DNA of 64,000 bases, taken from Thiogranum sp. (GTDB taxonomy: Bacteria > Pseudomonadota > Gammaproteobacteria > DSM-19610). Under the pieces are notes generated by a model. That model was not told the origin of the DNA. It searched no databases and was given only the letters and a program-made list of their open reading frames with translations. Positions 38,208 to 46,442 of this stretch are shown piece by piece. Each line of letters begins with the position of its first letter. The stretch's first letter is position 1. The translations under genes and the position numbers were made by a program. The stretch spans positions 62,001 through 126,000 of the forward strand of contig JAGFJP010000092.1 of NCBI GenBank assembly GCA_024102665.1, in the 5' to 3' direction.

Positions 38208-39380
38208 ATGGCACCCCGCAATAAAAGACAGGGCAGGGAGACGAAACGCCGGCAGCGCGGCGCGGCTCTGCTGATCATGTTGACCCTGATTGTGCTGGCC
38301 GCGAGCTATACGTTGCTGAAACGCGTGAATGCGCAGAAACCGGACATTCTTCGCGCGGCGGACAGCACCAGAGCGCTGGGGCAGGCCAAGGCGGCATTGA
38401 TGGGCTATGCGCTGAGATCGCAGATAAGGCCTGGCGAATTACCCTGCCCGGATTATGCGACGGACGGGAACCTGGACGGACAAAGCGATCTCTGCCAGGA
38501 GAACGGGACCTACGTGACGCTCGGACGCCTGCCCTGGGTGACCCTGGGAACCGCCGATCTGCGCGATGCCAGTGGCGAGCAACTGTGGTACACGCCTGCA
38601 CTGGAATTCGACGGCAACGGGCCAATCAACAGCGAAACGACAGCCGGCCTGCGCATGGACGGCGGCACTGATCAGATCGCGGCCGTGGTCATTGCGCCGG
38701 GACCTCCGACATCCACACAGGCGCGTCCCCAGAATCCTGCCGCCCAGATTGACCCGACCCGATATCTTGAGGATGCGAACCGGACTGCGGACATCAACTT
38801 TGTTACCGCACCCGGCAATCCGAATATCGAATTCAATGACCAGTTGATCGCGATAACCAGAACGGAGCTGTTGCTCAAAGTCGAAACAAGGGTACTCGGC
38901 GAAATTAGAAACGCCCTGAATTCTTATTATTCGAGCAATGGCTCTTACTTTCCCAACCCTGCGCCATGGGGCAGTACCGATTGCGACAGCGTGATCAACC
39001 AGGGTCTGGTTCCCATAAACATAAGCACAACCTGTGGTTCGCAAGCGGATTGGGGAATCCTTCTGCCCACCTGGTTTGGCGCCAACAACTGGAACCAGTT
39101 CATCTGGTACGCCGTGGCGCCAGCCTGTACGCAGCCCTGGCCAAATTGCAGTGGAAGCGGTTTTGTCACAGTTAACAATCTGCCGGCGCCGAATAACAAC
39201 AAACACGCAATCGTGATTGCACCCGGACCTGATTTAATGGCCGGACAGGATCGATCACCACCCATGTCGTTGACGGACCTGCTTGATGACAGTGAAAACA
39301 ACGATGAAGCGGACCTGACGTTTATTGATCTTCCCCTTGACAGCGCCAACAACGACCAGATTCTGGTAGTCGCACCATGA
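38208..39380 (+). CDS. PilX/GspK-like minor pilin-like protein of cluster 1
   Basis: 390 residues. After a basic leader comes Gly-Ala-Ala-Leu-Leu and a hydrophobic helix (about 24-40), with no Glu at +5, as in PilX/GspK-type tip subunits. The body carries GELPCPD followed by GRLPWVTLG, a block also found in the next gene's product. Several cysteines (CPD, DLCQ, DCD, TCG, ACTQPWPNCSG) suggest disulfides in the exported domain. Probably a tip or minor subunit. It overlaps the next gene by 4 bp. Confidence 0.7.
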   Translation: MAPRNKRQGRETKRRQRGAALLIMLTLIVLAASYTLLKRVNAQKPDILRAADSTRALGQAKAALMGYALRSQIRPGELPCPDYATDGNLDGQSDLCQENGTYVTLGRLPWVTLGTADLRDASGEQLWYTPALEFDGNGPINSETTAGLRMDGGTDQIAAVVIAPGPPTSTQARPQNPAAQIDPTRYLEDANRTADINFVTAPGNPNIEFNDQLIAITRTELLLKVETRVLGEIRNALNSYYSSNGSYFPNPAPWGSTDCDSVINQGLVPINISTTCGSQADWGILLPTWFGANNWNQFIWYAVAPACTQPWPNCSGSGFVTVNNLPAPNNNKHAIVIAPGPDLMAGQDRSPPMSLTDLLDDSENNDEADLTFIDLPLDSANNDQILVVAP

Positions 39381-40057
39381 ATATACGGAACAGATCAAAC
39401 GGATTCACCCTTGTCGAAATGGCGATTGTGCTGGTGATCATCGCCTTTCTGATCGGCGGCGTGCTGACACCGCTATCCACCCAGAAGGAACAGGAGCGCC
39501 GCGCCGAGAACCAGGAACTGCTCGACGAGGCGGTGGAAGCGCTCGTCGGATACGCGCTTGTAAACAAGCAGCTGCCGTGCCCTGACATCACCGGAAACGA
39601 CGGCGTTGCTGACGCCTGTGCCACCAACAGTGACACCTATTATACGGGTCGCCTGCCGTGGGTGACGCTTGGCATCAATGCCGAATTCGATCCCTGGGGC
39701 GATAATCATTTCGTTTACTACACGGTAAACGGCGCCTTTGTCGGCTATACATCCCCCGCGGGCATCGACTTGACAACGCAGGGAACCAACGCTGGCATAT
39801 TGTGGGTGCACAGCGCTGCGGCGGATTGTCTTACCCCGGTCAATCAGGTCGCGTTCAACCCTCCTGCAATAATCTGGACCAGCGCGAAGAACGATTACAC
39901 GCCAAATGCGGACGAAGCGGAAAATGCGAATGCTGACGAGTGCTATGTGAGCAGACAGTACAGCACCCTCGCCAACCAGGAATTCGACGACCAGATGGTC
40001 TGGCTGTCACCCAACGTGCTGTTCAACCGCATGGTCAGCGCGGGGAAACTGCCATGA
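39377..40057 (+). CDS. Prepilin-like protein of cluster 1 with LPCPD/GRLPWVTLG block
   Basis: 226 residues with a canonical prepilin site: NGFTLVEMAIVLVIIAFLIGGV, cleavage after Gly and Glu at +5. The globular part starts with LPCPD..., then GRLPWVTLG, matching the previous protein over the same spacing but lacking its long C-terminal extension. It is a substrate for the prepilin peptidase (PilD family, not in this window). It overlaps the ABC permease start by 4 bp. Confidence 0.85.
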   Translation: MNIRNRSNGFTLVEMAIVLVIIAFLIGGVLTPLSTQKEQERRAENQELLDEAVEALVGYALVNKQLPCPDITGNDGVADACATNSDTYYTGRLPWVTLGINAEFDPWGDNHFVYYTVNGAFVGYTSPAGIDLTTQGTNAGILWVHSAAADCLTPVNQVAFNPPAIIWTSAKNDYTPNADEAENANADECYVSRQYSTLANQEFDDQMVWLSPNVLFNRMVSAGKLP

Positions 40058-40833
40058 CGTTTGTTATCCGTTCCGTAGGCGCCATTGCCCGCTACACGGC
40101 GCTGGAAGCGTTCCGCACGCGCTTTGCATGGCTGGTCCTGTTCCTCGTCGCTGCCGGGTTCGGCATCGCAAGCTTTACCGGCGAACTGGCCATTACCGAA
40201 ACCAGCCAGACGCAGGCGGCCATCGTCGCATCCATCCTGCGACTTGCAGCCGTGCTGCTGGTGATCCTGTTTGTCACCACCAGCGTGAACCGCGATTTCA
40301 GCGACAAGTCTGTCGAGCTGATGCTGTCACTGCCGGTACCGCGCGCCGGGTATTATCTCGGCAAGTTTTCCGGCTACGCGCTGGTCGCCGCATTTACGGC
40401 GGTACCGCTGACCTGCCTGATGCTGTTTTTCTCGCCGACGGGCGCCAGCATCACCTGGGGCTTGTCACTGATGCTGGAATTGCTGCTGGTATGCAGTTTC
40501 AGCCTGTTGTTCGCCTTTGCCTTCGGCCAGGTGACCGCCTCCATTTCGGCCACCTTGCTCGTCTACCTGCTCAGCCGCAGCATCGCCGCCATTCAGTTGA
40601 TGGCCCACGGTCCGTTGGCCAACCAGACGAAAACATCGCAGCAGGTGCTCACCGGCCTGGTGGATGCGCTTTCCTACCTGTTACCGGATCTGGAGCGCTT
40701 CACCCGCACTGACTGGCTGCTCTACCACGGGGCATCCATCGATGCGCTGTTTCCCATCGCCGGACAGGCGCTGGTCTACCTGCTGCTCTTGTCTGGTATC
40801 GCGCTGTTCGATCTCTACCGGAAGAACTTCTGA
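40054..40833 (+). CDS. ABC-2 type permease embedded in cluster 1
   Basis: 259 residues from the ATG that overlaps the preceding pilin stop. About six membrane helices, with the conserved cytoplasmic FSDKSVELMLSLPVPRAGYYLGKF stretch of ABC-2/NosY-like permeases. The likely ATPase partner is at 42377, beyond two other genes. Such permeases export or extract substrates; the substrate is unknown. Tight overlap with pilin genes argues that it belongs to the machine. Confidence 0.88.
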   Translation: MTFVIRSVGAIARYTALEAFRTRFAWLVLFLVAAGFGIASFTGELAITETSQTQAAIVASILRLAAVLLVILFVTTSVNRDFSDKSVELMLSLPVPRAGYYLGKFSGYALVAAFTAVPLTCLMLFFSPTGASITWGLSLMLELLLVCSFSLLFAFAFGQVTASISATLLVYLLSRSIAAIQLMAHGPLANQTKTSQQVLTGLVDALSYLLPDLERFTRTDWLLYHGASIDALFPIAGQALVYLLLLSGIALFDLYRKNF

Positions 40834-40841
40834 CAACGACT

Positions 40842-41579
40842 ATGGCGACCGCTGTATTCCGCAACGATGAGCGACCTGTCAGCCAGGTCCCGAAACCGGT
40901 CGTGCTGCTGCTTGTACTCGCCCTGGTGACGCAGCTTGCCTGGCATCATCGCGCGCCCGGGCCACAGGCCAATGGCGAAGCCCTGCCGTCAGCACCCGCT
41001 GCCGAGTGGCTGAACCTCGTCAGTCTCGGTGATCCGGTTGCATTGTCGAAATTCCTGAACCTTTGGCTGCAGGTTTTCGATAACCAGCCCGGCATCAGCA
41101 TCCCGTTCCGGGAACTGGACTACGGGAAAGTACGCGGCTGGCTGCAGGCCAGCCTCGATCTCGATCCGCGCGGACATCACCCGCTGCTGGCGGCGACCCG
41201 CCTGTACGGCGAGATCCCCGATCCGGAGCGCCAGCGCTACATGCTTGAATTCACCTACGAAAAGTTTCTGGAAGCACCGAATGAACGCTGGCAGTGGATG
41301 GCGCACGCCGCGCTGGTCGCGCGCCACCGTCTCGATGACCTGCCGCTGGCGCTCAAGTACGCCGAAGCGCTTGCCGCTAACGCGACCGGCTCCCAAGTTC
41401 CTCATTGGGCTACACAAATGGCCATTTTTGTACTCGAGGACATGGGTGAAACCGAAGCGGCGGAAGTCCTGATCGGCGGCCTGCTGGAAAGCGGCCAGAT
41501 TACCGACACTCACGAACTGCGGTTTCTCACTGAACGGCTGGACGCGCTCAAGGGAACGGGCGCTCCCACCGGCAAATGA
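40842..41579 (+). CDS. Single-pass membrane protein of unknown function in cluster 1
   Basis: 245 residues. One membrane helix near the N-terminus (about 19-35, PVVLLLVLALVTQLAW), then an alpha-helical periplasmic domain that looks like irregular TPR-type repeats (LQASLDLDPRGHHPLLAATRLYGE ..., NERWQWMAHAALVARHRLDDLPLALKYAEAL). I do not recognise the family. It follows the ABC permease by 8 bp and precedes the main pilin gene. Confidence 0.6.
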   Translation: MATAVFRNDERPVSQVPKPVVLLLVLALVTQLAWHHRAPGPQANGEALPSAPAAEWLNLVSLGDPVALSKFLNLWLQVFDNQPGISIPFRELDYGKVRGWLQASLDLDPRGHHPLLAATRLYGEIPDPERQRYMLEFTYEKFLEAPNERWQWMAHAALVARHRLDDLPLALKYAEALAANATGSQVPHWATQMAIFVLEDMGETEAAEVLIGGLLESGQITDTHELRFLTERLDALKGTGAPTGK

Positions 41580-41609
41580 CCTAATGACCTGAGGAAATGG
41601 AGAAGTGTT

Positions 41610-42287
41610 ATGAACAGTAAACAGCGTGGTTTTACCCTGGTGGAAATCGCCATCGTGCTGGTCATCATCGGCCTGCTACTGGGCGGCGTGCTGAAAGGCC
41701 AGGAAATGATTACCAGTGCCAAGGTGCGCAACCTGGCGGACCAGGGCAGCGCCATCAAGGCGGCGTTCTTTGCGTTCCAGGATCGCTATAGGGCACTGCC
41801 GGGCGATTACAGCGCCGCGTCCAACAACATCAACGGCGTGAACGGCGGAGCGAACGGTGGCAATGGATCCGGAAATGGATTGGTCACCACGAATCCCGAA
41901 CGCGGATTGTTTTGGTTGCATCTGTCCGCAGCCGGCTTCCTGACCGGCAACTTCGACGGGCAGGCCCAGGGGAACAATCTTAACTGCCCGTCTACCCGTT
42001 GTCCCACCAACACCTATGGAGCACCCATGCTGTTCGCTTTTGGCCAGACGGCCGATGGATCGGGGAGCAATGCGCACGAACTTCGCATTGGCCGCAGCAT
42101 TCCTGTGGACGTGCTTGCCGAACTCGATCGTAAGATCGATGACGGTATCCCGCGAGCCGGGGCCTTCCAGCTCGATGGGACGATCAATGCAGCAACATGC
42201 AGGAATGGCCCGGCAGGCCCAACCAGTACCTATGCGATCGTTTCAGGCAATCCACAATCAGACTGCGGCGGCGTACACATCCTGTAA
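41610..42287 (+). CDS. Prepilin of cluster 1, probable major subunit
   Basis: 225 residues. Prepilin peptidase site RGFTLVEIAIVLVIIGLLLGGVLKG, cleavage after Gly7, Glu at +5. The helix continues to FQDRYRALPGDY, a pattern widespread in poorly characterised pilins. A Gly/Asn-rich loop follows (NGVNGGANGGNGSGNG). Cysteine pairs CPSTRC and C...C near the end may form disulfides. It has its own strong ribosome-binding site (GGAG) and is followed by a strong terminator, which suits the most abundant subunit (inference). Confidence 0.88.
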   Translation: MNSKQRGFTLVEIAIVLVIIGLLLGGVLKGQEMITSAKVRNLADQGSAIKAAFFAFQDRYRALPGDYSAASNNINGVNGGANGGNGSGNGLVTTNPERGLFWLHLSAAGFLTGNFDGQAQGNNLNCPSTRCPTNTYGAPMLFAFGQTADGSGSNAHELRIGRSIPVDVLAELDRKIDDGIPRAGAFQLDGTINAATCRNGPAGPTSTYAIVSGNPQSDCGGVHIL

Positions 42288-42306
42288 GTCGATCGACGCG
42301 CCAAAC

Positions 42307-42331
42307 AAAGCCCGCCTCGGCGGGCTTTTTT
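42307..42331 (+). terminator. Intrinsic terminator after the cluster 1 prepilin
   Basis: AAAGCCCGCC pairs with GGCGGGCTTT around a minimal loop, followed by a run of six T. It would cut transcription between the pilin and the ABC ATPase gene, so the ATPase either depends on read-through or has its own promoter, which I cannot identify. Confidence 0.85.
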
Positions 42332-42376
42332 CATGCCTGCTGTCCCGGGCCTGTTTCTTGCTTGTCTATCAGTGCC

Positions 42377-43120
42377 ATGACAAAAAATGCAATTGACATC
42401 AAACGCCTGTACAAGGGCTTCAAGGGCCAGGCCGTCCTGAAGGGCGTCGATCTGCTTGTAAAACAGGGCGAATATTTCGGCCTCGTGGGAATGAACGGCG
42501 CCGGCAAGACCACGCTGATCAAGTCGCTGCTGGATTTCTGTCATATCGACCAGGGCGAAATCCATATTTTTGACGCTTCCCACCGGCAAACGCAGGCCCG
42601 CAGACACCTGGCTTTCCTGCCGGAGCGCTTCGTGCCGCCCTATTACCTCACGGGTCGCGAGTTTCTGCGCTACATGGCCCGGTTGCACGGTGTGTCGTTC
42701 CGGCGCGAAGACGTAGAGCGCGTTTTTCACCACCTGGATCTCGATCTCGCTGCGTTGTCGAAGCCGGTGCGGACGTACTCCAAAGGCATGGCCCAGAAAC
42801 TCGGACTGGCGACCTGTTTTCTGAGCAGTCGCGACTTGCTGGTGCTGGACGAACCCATGAGCGGCCTCGATCCCAAGGCGCGCGCCCTGTTCAAGGATTA
42901 TCTCCTGGCGGCAAAGGAAAAAGGCCAGACGCTGTTCTTCACAACGCACCTGCTCAACGATGTGGAGTCGCTGTGCGATCGGCTGGCGATTCTCCACCAA
43001 GGCGAGGTGCGCTTTATCGGCAGCCCGGCGCAATGCTGCGAAGACTATGCAGTCGCCAACCTGGAACAGGCTTACCTGAAAGCCATTGGCGCCGAACGAC
43101 CTCTCGAAAGCGCGGCGTAA
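42377..43120 (+). CDS. ABC transporter ATP-binding protein of cluster 1
   Basis: 247 residues from the ATG at 42377. Walker A GMNGAGKTT, signature YSKGMAQKLGLA (an SGGQ variant), Walker B LLVLDEPMSGLD and the His-loop TTHLLND. Class of CcmA/NosF-type ATPases that pair with ABC-2 permeases, so its partner is most likely the permease at 40054. It lies between the two pilus-like clusters, 4 bp before the first gene of the MSHA locus. Confidence 0.92.
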   Translation: MTKNAIDIKRLYKGFKGQAVLKGVDLLVKQGEYFGLVGMNGAGKTTLIKSLLDFCHIDQGEIHIFDASHRQTQARRHLAFLPERFVPPYYLTGREFLRYMARLHGVSFRREDVERVFHHLDLDLAALSKPVRTYSKGMAQKLGLATCFLSSRDLLVLDEPMSGLDPKARALFKDYLLAAKEKGQTLFFTTHLLNDVESLCDRLAILHQGEVRFIGSPAQCCEDYAVANLEQAYLKAIGAERPLESAA

Positions 43121-43124
43121 TCCC

Positions 43125-43736
43125 ATGCATCAGCAAATCAACCTCTATCAGCCGGTGTTCAGAAAGCAGCAGAAAGTGTTTTCTGCCGTCACGCTGGCGC
43201 AGATCGCGGGCGCGGTGCTGGTTATGTTGCTGGCCATCCTGGGGCACGCTCGCTGGACGCTGGCCGGCATGGATGACGCAGCGCAATCGATGCAGCAGAG
43301 ACATGACCACTTGCGAAAGCAGATCAGCGCCCTGGATGAGCTGTTGCGTACGCCGGATACCGCCGGTCTGGATGCGGATATCGAGCAGTTGTCGCAGAGT
43401 ATCGCCCAGCGCAAGTCACTGCTGGCACGCTTCGGTCAACTGTCATTCAAGCGCCGCAACGGCTTTTCCAGTCAGTTCACCATCCTCGCCGAGCAACAGG
43501 TTCGCGGCTTGTGGCTCGACGGGGTGACGGTAGACGGCGAAGGTCAAATCGAAATACGTGGCACCACCCTGGATGCGAAGCTGGTCCCGGTGTATCTGCA
43601 ACAGCTGGAAGCTCACCCGCAGCTCTCCGGTTCGTCATTCGAGACCGTGTCGATGACGCGCGCTGATCCCGCGCAACCGCACATCCAGTTCGTGTTACGC
43701 AATCATAAAGGTACCGGCTCATGGCCGTCGCGTTGA
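43125..43736 (+). CDS. PilN-like protein of the MSHA locus (MshI2)
   Basis: 203 residues from the ATG at 43125. N-terminal INLYQPVFRKQQKVFS is the PilN signature that binds PilM. One membrane helix (about 24-43), a coiled coil and a periplasmic ferredoxin-like domain (VRGLWLDGVTVDGEGQIEIRG). First gene of the second cluster. Confidence 0.85.
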   Translation: MHQQINLYQPVFRKQQKVFSAVTLAQIAGAVLVMLLAILGHARWTLAGMDDAAQSMQQRHDHLRKQISALDELLRTPDTAGLDADIEQLSQSIAQRKSLLARFGQLSFKRRNGFSSQFTILAEQQVRGLWLDGVTVDGEGQIEIRGTTLDAKLVPVYLQQLEAHPQLSGSSFETVSMTRADPAQPHIQFVLRNHKGTGSWPSR

Positions 43737-44371
43737 AAACCAGGATACAACAGCTTGTCGAGCGCATCGATGCGCTGGAGTTGCGCGAACGCGTGCTTCT
43801 CCTGGGAGCAACGGTAGTGGTGTTGTTCTTGATTGTCGACTCCTTCGGCCTGCAGCCGACCCTCAAGTCCCAACAGGTCAAGCAACAGCAGATATCCGAT
43901 CTCGAAATGAAGCTGAGCGCGCTGCGCACAGAAGCCAGCCTGCTCAGTATCAAGAGCGGAGACGATCCCGTTCAGGTCCGCCAGAATCAGCGCGACGCGC
44001 TGACTGCAGAGTTAGCGGCACTCGATGAGCAGATCGTCGGGCAGCTGGGCGCGCTTGTGGAACCCGCCCAGGCCACCGAGCTGCTCAAGCAGGTGTTGTC
44101 CCGGCACAAGGGGCTGCGGCTGACCTCACTGGAAGCCAGTTCCGCGCCGCTGGAAACGCCCGACATCGAAAACGTCAACGGCAGTGATCTGGGCCGTTAC
44201 CAGCTGAATCTGGCGCTGGAGGGCGGCTACCTGGATGTGCTGCATTACCTGCAGGCACTGGAGTCCATGCCCTGGAAGTTTTTCTGGCAGAACGTTGATT
44301 TCCAGGTTGCGCAGCATCCTCAGGCAGTCACGCGGCTGCAGCTCTATACGCTGGGGGCACGCGATGGTTAG
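43721..44371 (+). CDS. mshJ: MSHA biogenesis protein MshJ (PilO-like)
   Basis: 216 residues with a cytoplasmic amphipathic start, a membrane helix (about 27-42), a coiled coil (about 50-115) and a PilO-like C-terminal domain (GGYLDVLHYLQALESMPWKFFWQ). It overlaps the PilN-like gene by 16 bp and mshK by 8 bp. Part of the inner-membrane alignment complex. Confidence 0.85.
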   Translation: MAVALKTRIQQLVERIDALELRERVLLLGATVVVLFLIVDSFGLQPTLKSQQVKQQQISDLEMKLSALRTEASLLSIKSGDDPVQVRQNQRDALTAELAALDEQIVGQLGALVEPAQATELLKQVLSRHKGLRLTSLEASSAPLETPDIENVNGSDLGRYQLNLALEGGYLDVLHYLQALESMPWKFFWQNVDFQVAQHPQAVTRLQLYTLGARDG

Positions 44372-44693
44372 GCGTTTTCTGATACGACTGCTGATCGCAT
44401 CGTTGGGTGTCAGCGCTTCCGCGCTGGCGTTGCAGGATCCCACGCGGCCGACCAATGCTTCCGACTGGTTTGGCAACAAAACGTCCGGTACGCAAGCCGA
44501 GTGGTCCCTGCAGTCGATCCTGACGGGCCCGGACCGCCGCATTGCCGTGATCAATGGAACGCGGGTCCGCGAAGGTGACCGAATCGGCACGGCCCGCGTC
44601 GTGCAGATTGAAGATTCCCGGGTGCTGTTGAGAACCGGCGAGGGCACGCTGACGCTGCGCCTGCTACCCACAACGTCAAGGATTAAGCCGTGA
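44364..44693 (+). CDS. mshK: MSHA biogenesis protein MshK (PilP-like)
   Basis: 109 residues with a signal peptide (to about residue 22). The mature domain starts DPTRP and includes LQSILTGPDRRIAVINGTRVREGD, a GspC/PilP-type small beta domain that contacts the secretin. It overlaps the secretin gene by 4 bp. Confidence 0.85.
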   Translation: MVRRFLIRLLIASLGVSASALALQDPTRPTNASDWFGNKTSGTQAEWSLQSILTGPDRRIAVINGTRVREGDRIGTARVVQIEDSRVLLRTGEGTLTLRLLPTTSRIKP

Positions 44694-46423
44694 ACAGGAT
44701 GTCTCGCTTGAAAATAGTCAATACGGTTATCGCCACTCTGTTGATGAGTGCCTGCCAGCTGATGCCGGAGAAACAGAGCCCGACGATGCCTTCCATCAAA
44801 CAGGCGCTCGAGGCAGCCGACACGGCGGCGCCGGCACCTGCGGTCGAACCGCCGCCCGAGGTGCAGCGCGCGCTCCTGCCTCCGGCGTCAACGACGCTCG
44901 GGCAGTTCAAACCCCAGGTCCCGACCTTCAATGTCTCCGTCAACGAAGTACCGGCACGGCAGTTTTTCATGAGCCTCGTGGAAGGCACCGATGAAAACAT
45001 GGTTGTACACCCCGAGGTGGACGGCACACTGACGCTTGATCTGAAAAACGTGACCACTGAGGGTGTGATGGCGACGGTGCGCGATGTCTATGGCTACGAA
45101 TACCGCCACAGCCACGGCGTCTACCAGGTGTTTCCGGCACGCATGCGCTCGCAGGTGTTCAAGGTGGATTACCTCGACATTCAGCGCCAGGGCGGTTCGC
45201 GGACCCGTGTCAGCTCCGGGCAGGTAACCGACGTTGCCAGCGGTGATTCCGGCGATAGCAGCAACCGCAGCAATACATCCGGCAGGCGCGGTAACACCCA
45301 GTCGAGTGCAAACGGTTTTTCGGGGGCCCAGGTAACGACCCGTACTGACGCCGATTTCTGGAAGGATCTGGAAACTGCACTGAAACTGATCATCGGCGAG
45401 GAAGACGGCCGCAACGTGGTGACCAATCGCCTCGGCGGCACCATCATGGTCCGCGCCACGCCTCGCGAGCTGCTGGACGTTCAGCAATACCTGGATGCCC
45501 TGCAGGACACCGTGAGCAGGCAGGTCATCATCGAGGCGAAGATTCTCGAGGTGCAGCTCAATGACGCGTTCCAGACCGGTGTGAACTGGAACGCACTGCT
45601 CGACATCGGCAATAACAAGGAAATCCTGTTCGGTCAGCGCGGCGGCGCTACGGCGGTGGACACCGGTTTTTCCGAATTCGCCGGCGACATTGTGCCGCTG
45701 GACGTGCTTTCGTTATCCGGCAGCACAGCGACAGCACTGGGCGGCGTCTTTGCGCTGCAGGCGGATCTCGGCGACTTCAACGCACTCATAGAGCTGCTCA
45801 AGAATCAGGGTGACGTGCAGGTGCTTTCCAGCCCGCGGGTGTCCACCGTGAATAACCAGAAGGCAATTATCAAGGTCGGAACCGACGAATATTTCGTAAC
45901 AGACGTGAACGTCGATACCGACACCACGTCCGGCGTGTCGAACAGGACCGTCGATGTGCAGCTGACGCCGTTCTTCTCGGGTGTCGCGCTGGACGTTACA
46001 CCGCAGATCGACAAGGATGGCAGCATAACGCTGCACGTGCATCCTGCGATCAGCGACGTCAGGTCGGATACCAAGGACATCGGCATTTCCACCGGAACCG
46101 ACTCGGACTCCGATTTCAATATCCCGCTCGCGAAAAGCACTATCCGCGAATCGGACACCATCATTCGCGCCAGGGATGGCCAGGTCGTTGTCATAGGCGG
46201 TTTGATGCAGGACATGGTGCGTGACAACGTTGCCTCGACGCCGTTTCTCGGCGATGTTCCGGTTGTCGGGCACATGTTCAGGCACACCCGCAAAGTGTCG
46301 ACGAAAACCGAACTGGTGATTCTTTTGCGACCATTGATCGTGGAGAACAATCATGTCTGGTCGCGCGAAGTCAGCCAGGCGACGCAGCGGTTCAACAGCA
46401 TACAGCATCGGGAATGGCCCTGA
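44690..46423 (+). CDS. mshL: MSHA secretin MshL
   Basis: 577 residues. Lipobox LLMSAC22, STN-like domain (FNVSVNEVPARQFFMSLVEG), a Ser/Asn-rich linker (about 180-205), then N-domain and secretin domain ending VVIGGLMQDMVRDNVASTPF and LVILLRPLIV. Outer-membrane exit pore. The GTG start at 44690 or the ATG at 44699 are both possible. Confidence 0.94.
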   Translation: MNRMSRLKIVNTVIATLLMSACQLMPEKQSPTMPSIKQALEAADTAAPAPAVEPPPEVQRALLPPASTTLGQFKPQVPTFNVSVNEVPARQFFMSLVEGTDENMVVHPEVDGTLTLDLKNVTTEGVMATVRDVYGYEYRHSHGVYQVFPARMRSQVFKVDYLDIQRQGGSRTRVSSGQVTDVASGDSGDSSNRSNTSGRRGNTQSSANGFSGAQVTTRTDADFWKDLETALKLIIGEEDGRNVVTNRLGGTIMVRATPRELLDVQQYLDALQDTVSRQVIIEAKILEVQLNDAFQTGVNWNALLDIGNNKEILFGQRGGATAVDTGFSEFAGDIVPLDVLSLSGSTATALGGVFALQADLGDFNALIELLKNQGDVQVLSSPRVSTVNNQKAIIKVGTDEYFVTDVNVDTDTTSGVSNRTVDVQLTPFFSGVALDVTPQIDKDGSITLHVHPAISDVRSDTKDIGISTGTDSDSDFNIPLAKSTIRESDTIIRARDGQVVVIGGLMQDMVRDNVASTPFLGDVPVVGHMFRHTRKVSTKTELVILLRPLIVENNHVWSREVSQATQRFNSIQHREWP

Positions 46424-46442
46424 AGCCTGAGGTAAGCCGCCA

